Positions 1-6,890 of a stretch of DNA of 10,028 nucleotides are shown here, in pieces. The position numbers and the translations under genes were made by a program. The stretch is from Anaerolineales bacterium (GTDB taxonomy: Bacteria; Chloroflexota; Anaerolineae; Epilineales; JAANWY01), in assembly GCA_018263655.1 (NCBI GenBank), contig JAANWY010000128.1, forward strand, positions 1 to 10,028, written 5' to 3'. Numbering within the stretch: the stretch's first letter is position 1; every line of letters starts with the position of its first letter. Under the pieces are notes generated by a model that was given only the letters and a program-made list of their open reading frames with translations, was not told the origin of the DNA and ran no database searches.

Positions 1-1
1 A

Positions 2-104
2 GCTACCCTTGCGAAGGTTAGGAAGAACCTTGGCAAGAGACCGATTTTCGACTGGCGAGGGCACCTCAACCGGAAAGCGATTGGCAAACCTTCGCAAGGG
101 TCCC
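2..104. mobile_element. MITE-like fold-back element, copy A
   Basis: A short element without coding capacity. Its left end GCTACCCTTGCGAAGGTT (2-19) is matched by an inverted right end AACCTTCGCAAGGGT (87-101), with the last three bases degenerate. The whole element is the near-identical reverse complement of 6891-6994 (copy B), differing by a few substitutions and a one-base indel. Each end also contains an inner near-palindrome, CCTTGCGAAGG. Size, terminal inverted repeats and multicopy nature fit a non-autonomous transposable element or repetitive extragenic palindrome. No transposase is visible in the window. Confidence 0.8.
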
Positions 105-150
105 CACTACTACCTGAACAGTTACCTCGCTACAAACTTTTGCAATGTTG

Positions 151-159
151 TGCTAAGAT
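151..159 (+). promoter_or_regulatory. Possible extended -10 promoter for the VKOR cluster
   Basis: TGCTAAGAT fits an extended -10 (TGn followed by TAAGAT) about 20 bases upstream of the ATG at 180. No convincing -35 box lies at the proper distance. If it is used, transcription would start near 166, inside the ATG at 162, which favours the start at 180. Weak evidence. Confidence 0.25.
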
Positions 160-179
160 ATATGCGCGAGCAAGAAAGC

Positions 180-1454
180 ATGCGTGTTGCGAACTTGAGG
201 AGCGGTAAGCTGAACAAACGGGGCAGGATACGAAACAGCCTCACATTGTTGTTGCTGACCCTGACTGTTGTGGTCGGGCTAGCCGGGCCGGCAGCGACAC
301 AGGCTGACGAGCCTGTGGTTTCCGCTTTGCTGTTCTACTCACCTTCCTGTCCACACTGCCACAAGGTAATAAACGAAGAGCTCCCGCCGCTGGTGGACGA
401 ATATGGCGATCAACTGCAGATCGCCGCCGTGGATACGACGACGGAGGGCGGGCGGGACTTGTACCTGGCGGCGATAGAGCGCTTCCAGATTCCGGACCAG
501 CGGCGTGGTGTGCCGACCCTCATCATCGGCGAGACGGTACTCGTGGGTTCATTCGAAATCCCGGATCAACTGCCGGGCTTGATCGAGCAGCACCTGGCCG
601 CTGGTGGCGTGGGCTGGCCCGACATTCCTGGATTTGTGCCGCCGCCAACGCCGACACCGTCACCGGCCCTGGCAGCGACTAGCACGGTCACTGGCGAAGT
701 GGCAGCCACCGCCTCGGTCACGGCAGAGCACGCCCTTGCCACAAGGGCGACGACCGAGCCGGCCCCTAGTCTTACGCCGGCCGCGAGCCCCGATTCAGCT
801 CCGACTTCGAGCTGCCCGGCGGAATCGAGTGGCGGAATCTCGCTAGCCTTGGACGGCGAGCAGCCGGTTGGCGATTCTGCACAGGCCGGCGTCCTCAGCA
901 AACTGAGGCGCGACCCGGTGGGGAACAGCCTCTCCATCGTGGTGTTGTGCGGCATGGTGCTGAGCATCGCCAGTGTACTGCGGGGAAGGGCCAACCCCTG
1001 GCGTGCGGCAAGCCCGGCGGGCTGGCGTGGCTGGGCCGTAGGCGGGTTGGCCATCCTGGGCGTGGGGGTATCGGTTTACATGGCCTATGTAGAGACCGCC
1101 GAGGTCACGGCAGTATGCGGGCCTGTCGGAGACTGTAACACCGTCCAACAAAGCGAGTACGCTCGGCTGTTCGGGTTGATTCCTGTTGGTCTATTGGGCG
1201 TCTTGGGCTTCGCTGCAATTCTGATCGCCTGGGCATTCACTCAGTTCGGGCGAGGTCGAATTCAGGAGCTCATGTCGCTGGCCCTTTTCGGTATGGCGTT
1301 GTTCGGCACCGCGTTTTCAATCTATCTGACATTCCTCGAACCCTTTGTCATTGGTGCAACCTGTGCGTGGTGCCTGGCATCGGCCGTGACAATGACGTTG
1401 ATCTTAATATTCTCTGCACAGCCTGGGGGAGGAGAGCAGCATGTCGGTCATTGA
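180..1454 (+). CDS. Secreted thioredoxin domain fused to vitamin K epoxide reductase (VKOR) membrane domain
   Basis: Likely a membrane thiol oxidoreductase that makes or relays disulfides for exported proteins, passing electrons to quinone. With the start at 180 it has 424 residues. A basic N-terminus and hydrophobic stretch (about 20-40) look like a signal peptide. A thioredoxin-like domain follows (about 45-145) with a CPHC active site at 57-60. A Pro/Thr/Ser/Ala-rich linker spans about 150-235. The C-terminal VKOR domain has about five membrane segments, the loop cysteine pair C313/C319 with a downstream Ser, and the CAWC quinone-site motif at 395-398. The reading frame is open back to position 9, but that part lies in repeat copy A and encodes nothing recognisable. 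ATGs at 162 and 180 are both possible and neither has a good ribosome site. The end overlaps the next gene by 14 bases, suggesting translational coupling. In many bacterial fusions the thioredoxin domain is C-terminal; here it is N-terminal. Confidence 0.87.
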   Translation: MRVANLRSGKLNKRGRIRNSLTLLLLTLTVVVGLAGPAATQADEPVVSALLFYSPSCPHCHKVINEELPPLVDEYGDQLQIAAVDTTTEGGRDLYLAAIERFQIPDQRRGVPTLIIGETVLVGSFEIPDQLPGLIEQHLAAGGVGWPDIPGFVPPPTPTPSPALAATSTVTGEVAATASVTAEHALATRATTEPAPSLTPAASPDSAPTSSCPAESSGGISLALDGEQPVGDSAQAGVLSKLRRDPVGNSLSIVVLCGMVLSIASVLRGRANPWRAASPAGWRGWAVGGLAILGVGVSVYMAYVETAEVTAVCGPVGDCNTVQQSEYARLFGLIPVGLLGVLGFAAILIAWAFTQFGRGRIQELMSLALFGMALFGTAFSIYLTFLEPFVIGATCAWCLASAVTMTLILIFSAQPGGGEQHVGH

Positions 1455-2241
1455 CGATCTGCTCGCTACACTGCCGGACGGGCCGGTGCTCGAATTGTGC
1501 ATAGGGGCCTTCTGGACGGCCGTCGTCGTCGAAGCAGACGGTCACCGGCGCTGCGGCTTGGCGTCGTCGTTGCGCGACGACGACCATCACCACGGGGGCG
1601 GGCCGGCGGTGCGGGGTGCCGACTCGCTGGCGGAACGCAGCGCCAGCGAGTCGGCCGCGCTGGCCCGATCTGACAGCGTGATGGAGGCCGCCATCGGCAT
1701 GGCGGCCATCAATGCGTTGCTTCCGCCGCGGCAGGAAGGGTGGACCAACATCAACGCAGAGGAAGTGATCGCCGAGTACGGCGCCGGCAAGCGGGTGGCG
1801 CTGGTCGGCCATTTCCCCTTCGTCCCTCGGCTCCGAGAGCGCGTGGGTACATTGTGGGTGTTGGAGCAGCAGCCTCGGGGGCGGGACTTGCCGGCCGACG
1901 CCGCGTCCGATGTGATTCCTCAAGCCGATGTGCTGGCCATCACCGGCACCACGCTGCTGAATCAGACCTTCGACGATCTGATGGACCTTCGTCAGCCGGG
2001 CGCTCGGGTAGTGGTCCTGGGGCCCAGCACGCCGCTTTCCCCCGTGATGTACGCCCACGGCGTCGACCTCCTGGCCGGCGCGGTGGTCGAGGATGTAGAC
2101 GCCGTCTTACGTGCTGTGAGCCAGGGCGCCAATTTCCGCCAGGTTCGCCGTCACGGTGTGCGATTGGTTACAATGCAAAGGCGCTCTCGATCCAGCAACG
2201 ACCAGCAACGAGATGAAAATTACGGAAAGGCAGGAGCCTAA
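1441..2241 (+). CDS. DUF4213/DUF364 family protein (putative metal-chelating)
   Basis: A 266-residue cytosolic protein. The C-terminal half matches my memory of the DUF364 family: a Rossmann-like segment with VGHFPFV at 122-128, an aspartate-containing strand, TGTTLLNQT at 168-176 and GPSTPLSP at 194-201. The N-terminal part fits DUF4213 and holds an Asp/His-rich run, RDDDHHHGGG (45-54), that could bind metal. The family has been described as possibly involved in heavy-metal chelation, but no reaction is established to my knowledge. A strong Shine-Dalgarno (GGGGGAGGAG, 1425-1434) inside the end of the VKOR gene sets the start. The stop overlaps the next ATG in TAATG. Neighbouring tungsten/pterin genes make a role in metal or cofactor handling attractive, but this is inference. 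The basic, polar tail after about residue 245 is probably disordered. Confidence 0.8.
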   Translation: MSVIDDLLATLPDGPVLELCIGAFWTAVVVEADGHRRCGLASSLRDDDHHHGGGPAVRGADSLAERSASESAALARSDSVMEAAIGMAAINALLPPRQEGWTNINAEEVIAEYGAGKRVALVGHFPFVPRLRERVGTLWVLEQQPRGRDLPADAASDVIPQADVLAITGTTLLNQTFDDLMDLRQPGARVVVLGPSTPLSPVMYAHGVDLLAGAVVEDVDAVLRAVSQGANFRQVRRHGVRLVTMQRRSRSSNDQQRDENYGKAGA

Positions 2242-4367
2242 TGCTCGAAGCTTTCTTTGAACCCACCTCAGTTGCCGTAATCGGTGCCTCCACCGACCCG
2301 GACAAACTGGGTCACGCTGTACTGAAGAATCTGGTAGACGGAGGCTATGCTGACCGTGGCCAAGTTTACCCCATAAATCCAACGGCAACGGAGATCCTCG
2401 GCTACCCCGCCTACCCCTCTGTACTGGAAGTTCCCGATCCCATCGACCTGGCTGTGGTCGTGATCCCTTACAAGTTTGTGCCAGCCGTCCTGCGCGAGTG
2501 CGGCGAAAAAGACACCCCGGCCGTTATCGTGATCAGCGCCGGCTTCCGCGAGGCCGGCCGAGAGGGCCTGGAGCGCGAACTCGAGCTGGTGGACATCGCG
2601 CGCGAGTACGACATCCGCCTGATCGGCCCGAACTGCTTGGGCGTGATCGACACGTTCACCCCCCTCAACGCCTCGTTCTCGGCCGGCACGCCACCGGCCG
2701 GCCCCATGGGCTTCATGTCGCAGTCCGGCGCGCTGGGCACAGCGATCCTGGATTGGGCTCAAGCCGGACGCCTGGGTTTGTCCAAGTTCATCAGCCTGGG
2801 CAACAAAGCGGATGTCACAGAGATCGACCTGCTAGAGGTCATGGTCGAGGACGTGGACACGCGCGTCATCCTCATGTACATAGAGGAGTTGGCCAACGGT
2901 CAGGCGTTCATCGAGACCGCGCGGCGGGCAGCCCGCCAGAAACCCGTTGTCGCCATCAAGTCCGGTGTGACGCAATCGGGTGCACGCGCTGTGTCTTCGC
3001 ACACTGGCTCGCTGGCCGGCTCGGAGCAAGCATATCAGGCCGGCTTTCGGCAGGCCAGCGTCCTGAGAGCCGAGTCGATGGAGTCGCTCTTCGACATGGC
3101 CCTGGCCTTCGGGTACCAGCCGCTACTGCAAGGCAACCGCATCGCGATTATCACTAACGCCGGCGGTCCAGGCATCCTGGCGACAGATGCGCTGGAGCAC
3201 GCCGGCATGTCGCTGTCGCGGTTCGAGGTCGAAACCATCCATGAACTGGAGCAGCGTCTCCCCGATGCGGCCAGCGCCGCGAACCCGGTCGATGTGCTCG
3301 GTGATGCGCGGGCCGACCGCTACCGCTTCGCGCTCGAGGCCGTGGCTGGTGATCCTAACGTGGACGGCATCATGGTCGTGCTGACGCCGCAGGCGATGAC
3401 GGAAATTGAAGCAACTGCTGGCGCCGTGGTCGCCCTGGCGAGTAAGACCGACAAACCGGTGCTTGCGTGCTTCATGGGTGAGGCCCAGGTCGAAGCCGGC
3501 ATCGACATCCTGACAGAAAGCGGTGTCCCGAACTACCCCTTCCCCGAGCGGGCTGCGCGGGCCTTCCAAGCTATGGCCGACTATCGGACTGCGCGCGCCC
3601 GACCGGAGCCCGAATTCGTCGAATTCGATGTCGACCGCCCAGCCGTCCAGGACGTCTTCGACGGCGTACGTTCCGAGGGCCGCGTCACCATCGGTGACGC
3701 CGAGGCGCGCGCCATCTTGGTTGCCTACGACATGCAAATTCCCAAATCGGAATTGGCCGAGACGCCGAAGCAAGCCGTCGAGGTCGCCCGCGAAATCGGC
3801 TATCCGGTGGTGCTCAAGATCGCATCCCCCGATATCCTGCACAAGACTGACGTGGGCGGCGTCAAAGTTGGGCTGCAAAATGCCGAGGATGTGCGAGACG
3901 CCTTCGAGCTGATGACCTATCGCGCCCAGCGTTACCTCCCCGACGCGCGGCTCTGGGGCTGCCTGGTGCAAGAAATGGTTCCGTCAGGCGGCCTGGAAGT
4001 GCTGGTGGGGATGAACCGCGACCCACAGTTCGGTCCGCTGGTCACGTTCGGGCTGGGCGGTATCTACGTCGAGACGCTCAAGGACGTCACGTTCCGCATT
4101 GCCCCCTTCTCTCCTGAGGAGGCCGAAGCGATGTTAGACGAGATCCGCGCCCGCGCCCTGCTGGATGGTGTGCGTGGGGAGCCGCCGGCCGACAAAGAAG
4201 CCATTGTTGATGCACTGCTGCGAATTGGGCAGCTCGTTCAAGACTTTCCAGAAATTGTTGAGCTCGACATTAACCCGCTCGTCGTCTATCCGGAGAATCA
4301 AGGTGCCATCGCGATCGACATGCGGCTGGTGCTGACCCAGGAAACAGAGCCGGGGGATTCGAAGTGA
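2241..4367 (+). CDS. ADP-forming acyl-CoA (acetate-CoA) synthetase, fused alpha and beta parts
   Basis: Catalyses acyl-CoA + ADP + phosphate = acid + CoA + ATP, the substrate-level phosphorylation step of many anaerobes, in the cytosol. The 708 residues hold the full fused order. A CoA-binding Rossmann domain comes first (1-130, with VIGAS near 14 and GPNCLG at 129-134). Succinyl-CoA-ligase-like domains follow (about 150-450, with SQSGALG at 160-166). His254 in SSHTGSLAGS is the expected phosphohistidine. A C-terminal ATP-grasp domain starts near 480, with HKTDVGGV whose His is near 534 (the second phospho-relay His of the family) and ELDINPL near 674. CAGGAG sits 4 bases before the ATG, which overlaps the preceding stop. 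The acids formed match the substrate class of the aldehyde oxidoreductase downstream. The acyl preference (acetate, branched, aryl) cannot be read from sequence. Confidence 0.94.
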   Translation: MLEAFFEPTSVAVIGASTDPDKLGHAVLKNLVDGGYADRGQVYPINPTATEILGYPAYPSVLEVPDPIDLAVVVIPYKFVPAVLRECGEKDTPAVIVISAGFREAGREGLERELELVDIAREYDIRLIGPNCLGVIDTFTPLNASFSAGTPPAGPMGFMSQSGALGTAILDWAQAGRLGLSKFISLGNKADVTEIDLLEVMVEDVDTRVILMYIEELANGQAFIETARRAARQKPVVAIKSGVTQSGARAVSSHTGSLAGSEQAYQAGFRQASVLRAESMESLFDMALAFGYQPLLQGNRIAIITNAGGPGILATDALEHAGMSLSRFEVETIHELEQRLPDAASAANPVDVLGDARADRYRFALEAVAGDPNVDGIMVVLTPQAMTEIEATAGAVVALASKTDKPVLACFMGEAQVEAGIDILTESGVPNYPFPERAARAFQAMADYRTARARPEPEFVEFDVDRPAVQDVFDGVRSEGRVTIGDAEARAILVAYDMQIPKSELAETPKQAVEVAREIGYPVVLKIASPDILHKTDVGGVKVGLQNAEDVRDAFELMTYRAQRYLPDARLWGCLVQEMVPSGGLEVLVGMNRDPQFGPLVTFGLGGIYVETLKDVTFRIAPFSPEEAEAMLDEIRARALLDGVRGEPPADKEAIVDALLRIGQLVQDFPEIVELDINPLVVYPENQGAIAIDMRLVLTQETEPGDSK

Positions 4368-4455
4368 ACGGCACAGCAAAGCGAGGTGTCGCCGGACTGG
4401 CGTCGCTCCTCGGAGTGACGAGCCTGATTACGAATTCAGAATACGAGGAGGAATC
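4368..4455 (+). other. Intergenic gap within the cluster, weak hairpin
   Basis: This 88-bp gap contains a modest imperfect hairpin at 4382-4412 (CGAGG pairs with CCTCG, then CGCC with GGCG around a GGACT loop). It is not followed by a T-run, so it is not a classical terminator. It could be an mRNA processing or stability element. No promoter is evident, so the next gene is probably read from the same transcript. Confidence 0.35.
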
Positions 4456-5532
4456 ATGAAATCATTGTATGTGACCTCGGTGGAACGCTACTCGGGTAAG
4501 ACCGCTACCTGCCTGGGATTGGGCAACCATTTCCGAAACAGTGGGTACAGCGTCGGTTACCTCAAGCCGCTCAGTCTCCAACCTTGGCGTGTGGAAGGTC
4601 ATATCACTGACGAGGATGCTGCGTTTGTGAGAGAGGTTTTGGAACTGGACGCGGCGCCCTGGGAACTGTCCCCTGTGGTCGTGACACCTGACTTCCTGCG
4701 TTCGCACCTGCGGGGCGAGACGGAAGAGAACCTCATGGCGAAAGTGCGGTCGGCTGTCGAGTCGGCGAGCGCCGGCCAAGATGTGTTGCTGCTGGAAGGC
4801 GGCGGCAGTCTGCGTGAAGGCTACGTCGTGGGGTTGCCAACACCGGTTGTTGCGACCGAGTTCGGCAGCGACGCGCTGGCCATCGTCAAGTACCGGGACG
4901 ATGTGCGCCTGCTGGACGATGCCCTCACGGCTCGCACCCGCCTGGGCGATCTGTTGTCCGGCATCATCATTAACCGCGTGCCGGGCGACGCAGCCGACTT
5001 CGTGTCTGAGGTCGCCGTGCCCTTCCTCGAAGCGCAGGGCCTCAACGTATTGGGCGTCGTGCCGGAGGTCCGCAGCCTGGCTGCGCTGTCGGTGACGGAC
5101 CTCATCCAGGCGCTCAAGCCCGAGATCCTAACCGAGCGCTTCAACCCAGAGGCGCTGGTGGAGACGCTGACGGTAGGCGCCATGACTGCCGATGCTGCTC
5201 TCCGGATCTTCCGGAAGCACACCAACAAGGCCGTGATCACCGGTGGTGACCGCACCGATATCCAGTTGGCCGCCTTGGAGACCTCCACCACCTGCCTGGT
5301 CTTAACTGGCAATCTGCGCCCCAGCCCGCTGATCGTCAAGCAGGCCGAGGAGATGGGGGTGGCTATGCTGCTGGTGCGCACGGACACGATGGGGACCGTC
5401 GAGATGATCGAGCAGGTATTCGGCAAGAGCCGGCTGGGTCAGACGGCCAAGCTGCAGAAGTTCGAATCGCTGCTCACCGAGCACGTCGATTTGGGCCGGC
5501 TGTACGACAGCCTGGGCTTGGAGCAGCGGTAG
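4456..5532 (+). CDS. BioD/phosphotransacetylase-N-like P-loop ATPase with DRTGG domain
   Basis: A 358-residue cytosolic protein. The N-terminal part (1-205) looks like the dethiobiotin-synthetase/cobyrinate-synthase fold (AAA_26): a P-loop variant SVERYSGKT at 8-16, YLKP at 35-38, LLLEGGG at 111-117 and IINRVP at 171-176. The C-terminal part (about 210-325) resembles the DRTGG domain, with ITGGDRTD at 261-268 and the LVLTGN strand near 281-286. The same two-domain module forms the N-terminal regulatory part of long bacterial phosphotransacetylases, but the acyltransferase domain is absent. Stand-alone versions occur near acyl-CoA metabolism genes, so a regulatory or nucleotide-sensing role for the upstream ADP-forming synthetase is plausible but unproven. 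A strong Shine-Dalgarno GAGGAGG (4445-4451) lies 4 bases before the ATG. Confidence 0.85.
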   Translation: MKSLYVTSVERYSGKTATCLGLGNHFRNSGYSVGYLKPLSLQPWRVEGHITDEDAAFVREVLELDAAPWELSPVVVTPDFLRSHLRGETEENLMAKVRSAVESASAGQDVLLLEGGGSLREGYVVGLPTPVVATEFGSDALAIVKYRDDVRLLDDALTARTRLGDLLSGIIINRVPGDAADFVSEVAVPFLEAQGLNVLGVVPEVRSLAALSVTDLIQALKPEILTERFNPEALVETLTVGAMTADAALRIFRKHTNKAVITGGDRTDIQLAALETSTTCLVLTGNLRPSPLIVKQAEEMGVAMLLVRTDTMGTVEMIEQVFGKSRLGQTAKLQKFESLLTEHVDLGRLYDSLGLEQR

Positions 5533-5535
5533 CGG

Positions 5536-5634
5536 CTGATCCGCCCCCCGAGGACCGGAGCATCCCCAGACGCGGAGTGACTTTCGCGCACCAGTCCGCG
5601 TCTGGGGGTGCCCATGTGAACTGACTGATCCGCC
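5536..5634. repeat. Long stem-loop flanked by 10-bp direct repeats
   Basis: A 16-bp stem (5560-5575 with 5596-5611, one G-U pair, core CCCCAGACGCGG) encloses a 20-base loop. CTGATCCGCC occurs directly on both sides, at 5536-5545 and 5625-5634. The stem lies between convergent genes and could act as a bidirectional transcript end, but no T-run follows on either strand. Hairpin plus flanking direct repeats also fits a small insertion with target duplication. Confidence 0.6.
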
Positions 5635-5662
5635 GAGCTACGGGAGCGGCCCCTCACTGCCG

Positions 5663-5682
5663 GTGCAGCAATTCTAAATTTG
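5663..5682 (+). repeat. Direct repeat DR1, left of the globin-MoaD gene
   Basis: GTGCAGCA followed by ATTCTAAATTTG recurs at 6642-6662, with one inserted C and one A-to-G change. The two copies lie on either side of the protoglobin-MoaD gene in the same orientation, about 980 bp apart. This may mark a recombination or insertion boundary, or be a shared regulatory or repeat remnant. Confidence 0.5.
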
Positions 5683-5703
5683 AAAGTATCGGGCCCAGAT
5701 TTG

Positions 5704-6618
5704 TTACCGCCCCGGTGGGAAGATCGAGACTTGGTCCCCCTCGTCAAGTGGCGCCTCAAGCCCGCCGTGGAAACGCAAATTCTTACCATTCAACAGCACC
5801 CGCCAGCCCCGACGCGGACGATACACGTGCTCCAACTCTGCCAGCCAGGTCGCATCGCCATTGGGCGAGCGTGTATCCCATTCCCGCTCTAGCGCTTCGG
5901 CGCGCGCCTCGGGGAAGTAGTTGAAGAACTTCCGCAGGAGTTCGCCAGCCGGCGCCATGTTCTGCACCCAGATGGAGATCCGCTGCACCTCCAGCAACGG
6001 GCGGAGCCGGCCAAACAATGCCACCTCAATGGGATATTGCCCATCCTCGATGGCGCGGGCAGCGTGGTAACCGTCCAGCATGAGTTGGAGTTGGAGCGTG
6101 AGGTACTTGTTCCAGCCGGCCAGCGCCAGGGCAACCCTTGCCGCATCGTCGATCTCGGCGGCGATGAAGTCCGCGAACGCGCTCTGGACCAAGCTGATGG
6201 CGCCGGTGACGTACATCGTATCGACGTGCGTCTGGCGCGGACCGTGGCCGGCGTGCTTCTTACCGGCCCAGAACAGATACTGCGCGAAGTCGTGCCCCAT
6301 GTCCATGCCAATTGTGCGCGCCAGCCAGATGGTGAAAAAGCGCCGGCGCTCTTCCAGGTGCTCGGGATCAGCGCCCGACTCCCACCCCAGAATGGCGGCC
6401 GTCTCCTCGAAGTGTAAGAGATAATCGTAGGTGTCCGCCACAAGCTGTGGGCCCCGCCGAAAAAGCACGTCGACCGTCGCCTGCATCGCCGCTATCTCTT
6501 CGTCGCTGATGGCGAGAAACCGCTGCAGTCGGTCCCACGTTTCGAGTGGTGCCGGCGCCAGCCTACCCAGTGTCATGGGCTGTTCGCGTTCTCTCTCGAT
6601 CTCTTGATTCTCAAACAT
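5704..6618 (-). CDS. Protoglobin-like haem domain fused to MoaD/ThiS-like beta-grasp domain
   Basis: A 304-residue cytosolic protein. Residues about 24-190 resemble the protoglobin/globin-coupled-sensor fold: an all-helical region with YDYLLHFEETAAILG (64-78), RRRFFTIWLA (91-100) and a KKHAGHG segment whose His122 is the likely proximal haem ligand, then HVDTMYVTGAISLVQ (131-145). Residues 196-304 resemble a MoaD-type domain: VALFGRLRPLLE at the start, FPEARAEAL in the middle, and VLLNGKNLRFHGGL...LDEGDQVSIFPPGR at the end. MoaD proteins usually end FPPVAGG or similar; here the chain stops at FPPGR, so the C-terminal Gly-Gly used for thiocarboxylation is missing. Usual globin-coupled sensors carry methyl-accepting, GGDEF or kinase outputs, so this output is unusual. 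GGAGGGG (complement of 6629-6635) precedes the ATG; Met15 is a weaker alternative start. The gene is monocistronic and convergent with the cluster to its left. Confidence 0.78.
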   Translation of the reverse strand: MFENQEIEREREQPMTLGRLAPAPLETWDRLQRFLAISDEEIAAMQATVDVLFRRGPQLVADTYDYLLHFEETAAILGWESGADPEHLEERRRFFTIWLARTIGMDMGHDFAQYLFWAGKKHAGHGPRQTHVDTMYVTGAISLVQSAFADFIAAEIDDAARVALALAGWNKYLTLQLQLMLDGYHAARAIEDGQYPIEVALFGRLRPLLEVQRISIWVQNMAPAGELLRKFFNYFPEARAEALEREWDTRSPNGDATWLAELEHVYRPRRGWRVLLNGKNLRFHGGLEAPLDEGDQVSIFPPGR

Positions 6619-6641
6619 TATACTTCACCCCTCCAGATAGA

Positions 6642-6662
6642 GTGCCAGCAGTTCTAAATTTG
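6642..6662 (+). repeat. Direct repeat DR2, right of the globin-MoaD gene
   Basis: Second copy of the repeat at 5663-5682, here GTGCCAGCA followed by GTTCTAAATTTG. It lies 23 bp upstream of the start of the globin-MoaD gene and abuts the fold-back element at 6665. A related but shorter palindromic core, TTTAGAATTC, occurs at 7008-7017. Confidence 0.5.
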
Positions 6663-6664
6663 GC

Positions 6665-6736
6665 GTGACTGCTCAGGCACTTCGTGCCTACACAAGAAGA
6701 GGCCTCAACTACGAGGGCGATAGCCTGAGTAGTTAC
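6665..6736. mobile_element. Small fold-back element with 14-bp inverted ends (family C)
   Basis: GTGACTGCTCAGGC (6665-6678) is inversely repeated by GCCTGAGTAGTTAC (6723-6736), with two mismatches. An inner hairpin AGGCAC-TTC-GTGCCT lies at 6675-6689. AATTTGG occurs on each side (6657-6663, 6737-6743), possibly a 7-bp target duplication, although the right copy may belong to the next element. The left 34 bases recur at 9973-10006 with six differences, so this is a dispersed repeat. Confidence 0.65.
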
Positions 6737-6873
6737 AATTTGGGGGTATGATCATCGTTTCGGCCACTAGCTCGGCTTGGATTGCCAAATCTAAGCCATA
6801 ACCGCTGGATTTGGCAATCCAGCGGGAGCAGGCGGGAGCCAATGGCCGAAACGATGATCAAGGCCCAATTTGG
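6737..6873. mobile_element. Long imperfect fold-back element (family D)
   Basis: TGATCATCGTTTCGGCCA (6749-6766) is perfectly inverted at 6843-6860. Nested inside, TGGATTGCCAAATC (6778-6791) is perfectly inverted at 6808-6821 around a 16-base loop. Outside the 18-bp arms the symmetry continues imperfectly (CAATTTGGGG against CAAATTGGGC), so the whole of about 6737-6873 can fold on itself. There is no coding signal. It probably is a MITE-type insertion. Confidence 0.7.
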
Positions 6874-6890
6874 CATAGAAGATGCGCTTG

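Noticed and set aside
9..179. N-terminal extension of the VKOR reading frame back to position 9
   Set aside because: The first 95 bases lie in the fold-back element copy A, the peptide has no recognisable domain, and a signal-peptide-like start appears only after 180.
1348..2058. Minus-strand open frame of 236 codons opposite the DUF364 gene
   Set aside because: Low-complexity Arg/His/Gly-rich translation with no family resemblance, lying opposite a gene with clear motifs. It is a high-GC shadow.
3123..3971. Minus-strand open frame of 282 codons opposite the acyl-CoA synthetase
   Set aside because: It lies entirely within the well-supported synthetase gene and has no recognisable motif.
4456..5532. 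Full phosphotransacetylase (Pta) or dethiobiotin synthetase
   Set aside because: The phosphate acetyltransferase domain is missing, and the DRTGG C-terminal part does not occur in BioD. It is the regulatory-type module only.
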